Origin: a virus
Strand: one strand, 5' to 3'
Length of the DNA stretch: 32,206 nucleotides
Virus record (IMG/VR): IMGVR_UViG_3300030328_003209
Coordinates: 5,701 to 37,906 of that record
The translations under genes were made by a program, and so were the position numbers. Of this stretch, positions 30,601 to 32,206 are shown piece after piece; positions within the stretch are counted from its first letter, which is position 1; the number at the start of each line of letters is the position of its first letter. The notes under the pieces were generated by a model that saw nothing but the letters and a program-made list of their open reading frames with translations, had not been told where the DNA came from and did not search any database.

Positions 30601-31706
30601 TTCTCCCTATTAAAGATGAAAAAGGAGAGTTTAAATATGTCGATTTTTCTCATGCTAATGCTTATGACACTCTATTAAGACCGGTTCAAACTGTTATTAA
30701 TTCAGTAGCTGATGGAAGAAAAGATAACGATGGTATTATGGATGATTTTATGTTGGGAACTTTTACATCTATGAAAGAATTTGCTTCACCATTTATTTCA
30801 GAATCTATTTGGACGGAAGCAGCATCTGATATTATTATGAGAGGAGGAAGAACTCGAGACGGTTTTGAAGTTTATAATGAAAAGGATAACTGGGGAAATA
30901 AAACAAAAGCTATCTTTAAACATTTAGTAGAAGCTCAAATGCCTTTTTCTTATCCTCAACTTAAAAGATTAGATAGATCTCTTAAGCCAGTAGATGTTCT
31001 GACTAAAGGAAAATATGATGATTATGGACAAGACTATGAGTTTGGTGACGAGTTTGCAGGACTCTTTGGATTCAGAGCTGTTCAAGTAAATCCAGGTCGA
31101 ACAATGAAATATAAAGTAGCTAACTACAAAAACGGAGTTAGAAAATCTGGATCTTTATTTACAAGAGTAACTTTAAAAGGTGGACCTATTGAACCAAGAG
31201 AAATTGTTGATGCTTATATCAATGCCAATAGATCTTTGTTTAAAGTAAAGAAAGATCTTAAACTTGATATGGATGCCGCAAGAATATTAGGTATATCCGA
31301 TGAAAAATATGATCAGGCTCTCGGCGGAGTATCTAATGTGGAACAGAGTGCAATTGATGATGGTGAATTCAGACCTTATAGTATCTCTCCTAATATAGAA
31401 GAAGCTTTCCAAACTCATGCAGATGAAATGGGAGTCGCTAATCCTTTAGACGCAGCTTATGATATTATAAGTAATCTTGAAGATGAGTTCTCTGACCTTA
31501 CTTTAGATGGTTTATTTCCTAGTATAGAAAATCCTCTTACTCCAAGTATTATGGATATGGGACCTATTCCAGGCTTAAATACAGGTACTCCATTACCGTT
31601 TTCTCCTGGCGTTAGCCCTCAAGCAGTGACAAATCAAGGTGGAAATATGAACTATAATCAACTGACAACCCAACAAAAAATTGATATACTATTTGGTAGA
31701 AACTAA
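27651..31706 (+). CDS. Large internal virion / DNA-ejection-like protein
   Basis: The 1351-residue protein is the largest in the window. Its N-terminus contains a Gly-rich hydrophobic segment (ESVLSGIGSGLIGIPKGLFS, about 26-45), and further hydrophobic stretches occur at about 89-96, 147-160, 712-724 and around 944-957. Long Lys/Glu-rich helices link them. I recognise no lysozyme or transglycosylase active-site motif. It resembles the large internal proteins of short-tailed phages (T7 gp16 in role, not in demonstrated sequence). The C-terminus ends NYNQLTTQQKIDILFGRN. AGGAGG precedes the ATG. Alternatives are a polymorphic virion toxin or a large structural protein. Confidence 0.72.
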   Translation: MSTLQEQIAQTYGSGTENTNKVGTFESVLSGIGSGLIGIPKGLFSLGATLMDLGVNSGKAAKVEQWFDDLTDWDEKAEATTAGKLTEVLVNIGVPGGLAFRHGTKMANLAMQASKNGKYLDLNNPILKKGLKDTYKLTKKGKTKEFMTGALLGGAAEGVFVGDVQDVGSLGDLLGGPTEIDRTEGTDAVRDLLNRIKFGTEGAMFTGLIGGTGATIRKLRNRNNELDIANSKLDRWIDKVGSWFRSRSGWTPEAFAEFRKSKGLAGGDARFAKTMSRDIDKSIDAMYPKMKSIMDNSPTSKARNEFMSDVQDALMSGEARISDELIDARGLKAGQPGFDKATARTGRVDWGPMEKDKLEKVVRKMDELLPKDKAAKAIADLTGNLSAIRTKWGGLFDELGKSLTPDEIKEFKLLFGQKFKDYLGNTYEFMYRDSLIPWFRYKPTQELIDRAKEVFMDSAREAKRKVLPEEAEAMVSNVIRSARMPKGFRMDRPSDAIFNIPDFFVNRAILSETTEKAGKEVGKTLRGSQMINIAQLEPKTRKVFEDLLGKQKNPMQTILAGTAKLSMIVRRNVFFKDLMKKNDELIRAGKTPMFVRSEDEALRLYGDNYKRIAPLDPTESLHVGTKARQSYVKKLKDKGQQPKITAEGMTNPFSDPNAPFFSTPGMADALEQVGTKIADRQMIGQLYHSLLLYPKATSQIAKTILSPVTHMRNFISAAAFASANGIVPFSDKEAIKMAYSALQTPLKGTGLNNKLYDRLLELGVVNTNVRLGDVSKLLEDVKFGETMTANMGGSLLMKQLSKIKSVGQDLYTAEDDFWKIYSWAVEKKRMESAFRSIGLTKNQNQTFKNAAGETINLTEDWLEREAADIVKNNIPNYDFVSDFVKGTRKLPLGNFVSFPAEIARTGTNIVERALRDINFEVIVNGKKVKPFEALGYQRLLGFGATVAAIPYATTEMFKVLYDVTDEEQAAIRRYVADWSKNSTILPIKDEKGEFKYVDFSHANAYDTLLRPVQTVINSVADGRKDNDGIMDDFMLGTFTSMKEFASPFISESIWTEAASDIIMRGGRTRDGFEVYNEKDNWGNKTKAIFKHLVEAQMPFSYPQLKRLDRSLKPVDVLTKGKYDDYGQDYEFGDEFAGLFGFRAVQVNPGRTMKYKVANYKNGVRKSGSLFTRVTLKGGPIEPREIVDAYINANRSLFKVKKDLKLDMDAARILGISDEKYDQALGGVSNVEQSAIDDGEFRPYSISPNIEEAFQTHADEMGVANPLDAAYDIISNLEDEFSDLTLDGLFPSIENPLTPSIMDMGPIPGLNTGTPLPFSPGVSPQAVTNQGGNMNYNQLTTQQKIDILFGRN

Positions 31707-31719
31707 TCCAAAATAATAT

Positions 31720-31929
31720 ATGGCAAAATCAGAATATCAAGATATTATAAATGAATATAAGGAGCAGGTTCGAATCCTTAAAGAGCAGGTTAATGAACTG
31801 ACCGATGCTTGCAAAGCGAAAGACTCTGCGTTAAAACGATCACTACAGAAACTAGAATATACAACCGACGATTTAGATAAACTACAGACTGAAACCAAAG
31901 AGAAGGATAATAAAGATGAAACTAAGTAA
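31720..31929 (+). CDS. Small coiled-coil protein before the endolysin
   Basis: The 69 residues form a heptad-patterned helix: MAKSEYQDIINEYKEQVRIL then KEQVNELTDACKAKDSALKR, with a hydrophilic end (ETKEKDNKDETK). It overlaps the following peptidase gene by 14 bases, so the two may be coupled. No spanin-type lipobox or membrane segment is visible. It may be an accessory lysis or assembly protein. Function unknown. Confidence 0.75.
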   Translation: MAKSEYQDIINEYKEQVRILKEQVNELTDACKAKDSALKRSLQKLEYTTDDLDKLQTETKEKDNKDETK

Positions 31930-32206
31930 TAATTTTAGCTTATCAGAGCTTACCAAGTCACAGACAGCCGAGAGAAAAGGCATTGATAATACTCCTAGTG
32001 CTGAGCACCAGGAAAACCTAAAATTGCTCTGTGAGAGCGTCCTACAGCCCGTTCGAGACCATTTTGGCAAGGTAGTAACCATTTCTAGCGGATATCGCTC
32101 CCCAGAATTGTGTACTGCCATAGGCTCAAAAATCACATCGCAACATGCGCGTGGCCAGGCGGCCGATTTCGAAATCTTTGGAGTATCTAATAAAACTCTC
32201 GCTGAT
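31916..32206 (+). CDS. M15-type peptidase, probable endolysin (3' partial)
   Basis: The 97 visible residues start MKLSNNFSLSELTKSQTAER with AGAAGGA before the ATG. The domain shows GKVVTISSGYRSPELCTAIG (51-70) and SQHARGQAADFEI (75-87), the SxHxxGxAxD zinc motif of peptidase M15A (H77 and D84 visible; the third ligand lies beyond the window). These enzymes cut peptidoglycan peptides to release the phage. The gene runs off the right edge, so the C-terminus and any binding domain cannot be judged. The call is secure for the family. Confidence 0.9.
   Translation, partial: MKLSNNFSLSELTKSQTAERKGIDNTPSAEHQENLKLLCESVLQPVRDHFGKVVTISSGYRSPELCTAIGSKITSQHARGQAADFEIFGVSNKTLAD

Noticed and set aside
1-32206. 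tRNA genes, CRISPR arrays, insertion sequences, integrase or attachment sites
   Set aside because: None seen: gaps between genes are too short or lack the structures, and no recombinase or repeat-spacer pattern is present.

Overview
The window looks like part of the genome of a short-tailed (podovirus-like) double-stranded DNA phage of a marine bacterium. It is AT-rich, with almost every gene on the + strand, tightly packed and mostly joined by 4-8 base stop/start overlaps. It carries a Mu gpT-like (HK97-fold) major capsid protein, P22-like head-tail adaptor and tail-hub candidates, and no tail sheath or tape-measure gene. The mix of a phage GroES, a cold-shock protein, a 3-TM holin, 2OG-Fe(II) oxygenases and many tiny conserved basic proteins resembles uncultured ocean phages and pelagiphages. 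A SAR11-like host is an inference from this resemblance and the low GC, not something the sequence proves. Terminase, portal and replication genes are not in the window.

Layout. 1-232: 3' end of a holin. 232-1193: four tiny, very basic proteins. 1193-2368: cold-shock protein, small conserved proteins and a GroES-like co-chaperonin. 2384-5492: head genes (scaffold-like protein, a small conserved protein, decoration-like protein, major capsid protein), closed by a strong terminator at about 5508-5541. 5563-6109: two small genes and the longest gene-free stretch (153 bases). 6110-10134: virion proteins, including adaptor-like proteins, with a UUCG-loop terminator at 6920-6949. 10154-14286: fibre and adhesin module (Trp-Gly repeat protein, fibre protein, glycine-rich adhesin-like protein, Trp-rich accessory protein). 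14335-20130: an island of ten genes, seven of them divergent 2OG-Fe(II) oxygenases, plus a SAM methyltransferase, a coiled-coil protein and an unknown protein. 20197-22395: tail hub protein. 22395-27642: putative internal virion proteins and three small proteins. 27651-31706: a 1351-residue large virion protein, probably ejected with the DNA. 31720-32206: coiled-coil protein and the 5' part of an M15-type peptidase (endolysin).

How it may work together. The head genes assemble an HK97-type capsid, perhaps with help from the phage co-chaperonin working with host GroEL. The adaptor, hub and fibre genes build a short tail, and the large internal proteins probably go into the cell during DNA entry. 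The most striking region is the oxygenase/methyltransferase island. It sits exactly between the receptor-binding genes and the tail hub, has promoter-like sequences at both ends, and could modify virion proteins, glycans, nucleic acid or host molecules. Its substrate cannot be read from the sequence.

No tRNA, CRISPR array, insertion sequence, integrase or attachment site was seen. No gene-free stretch exceeds 300 bases.
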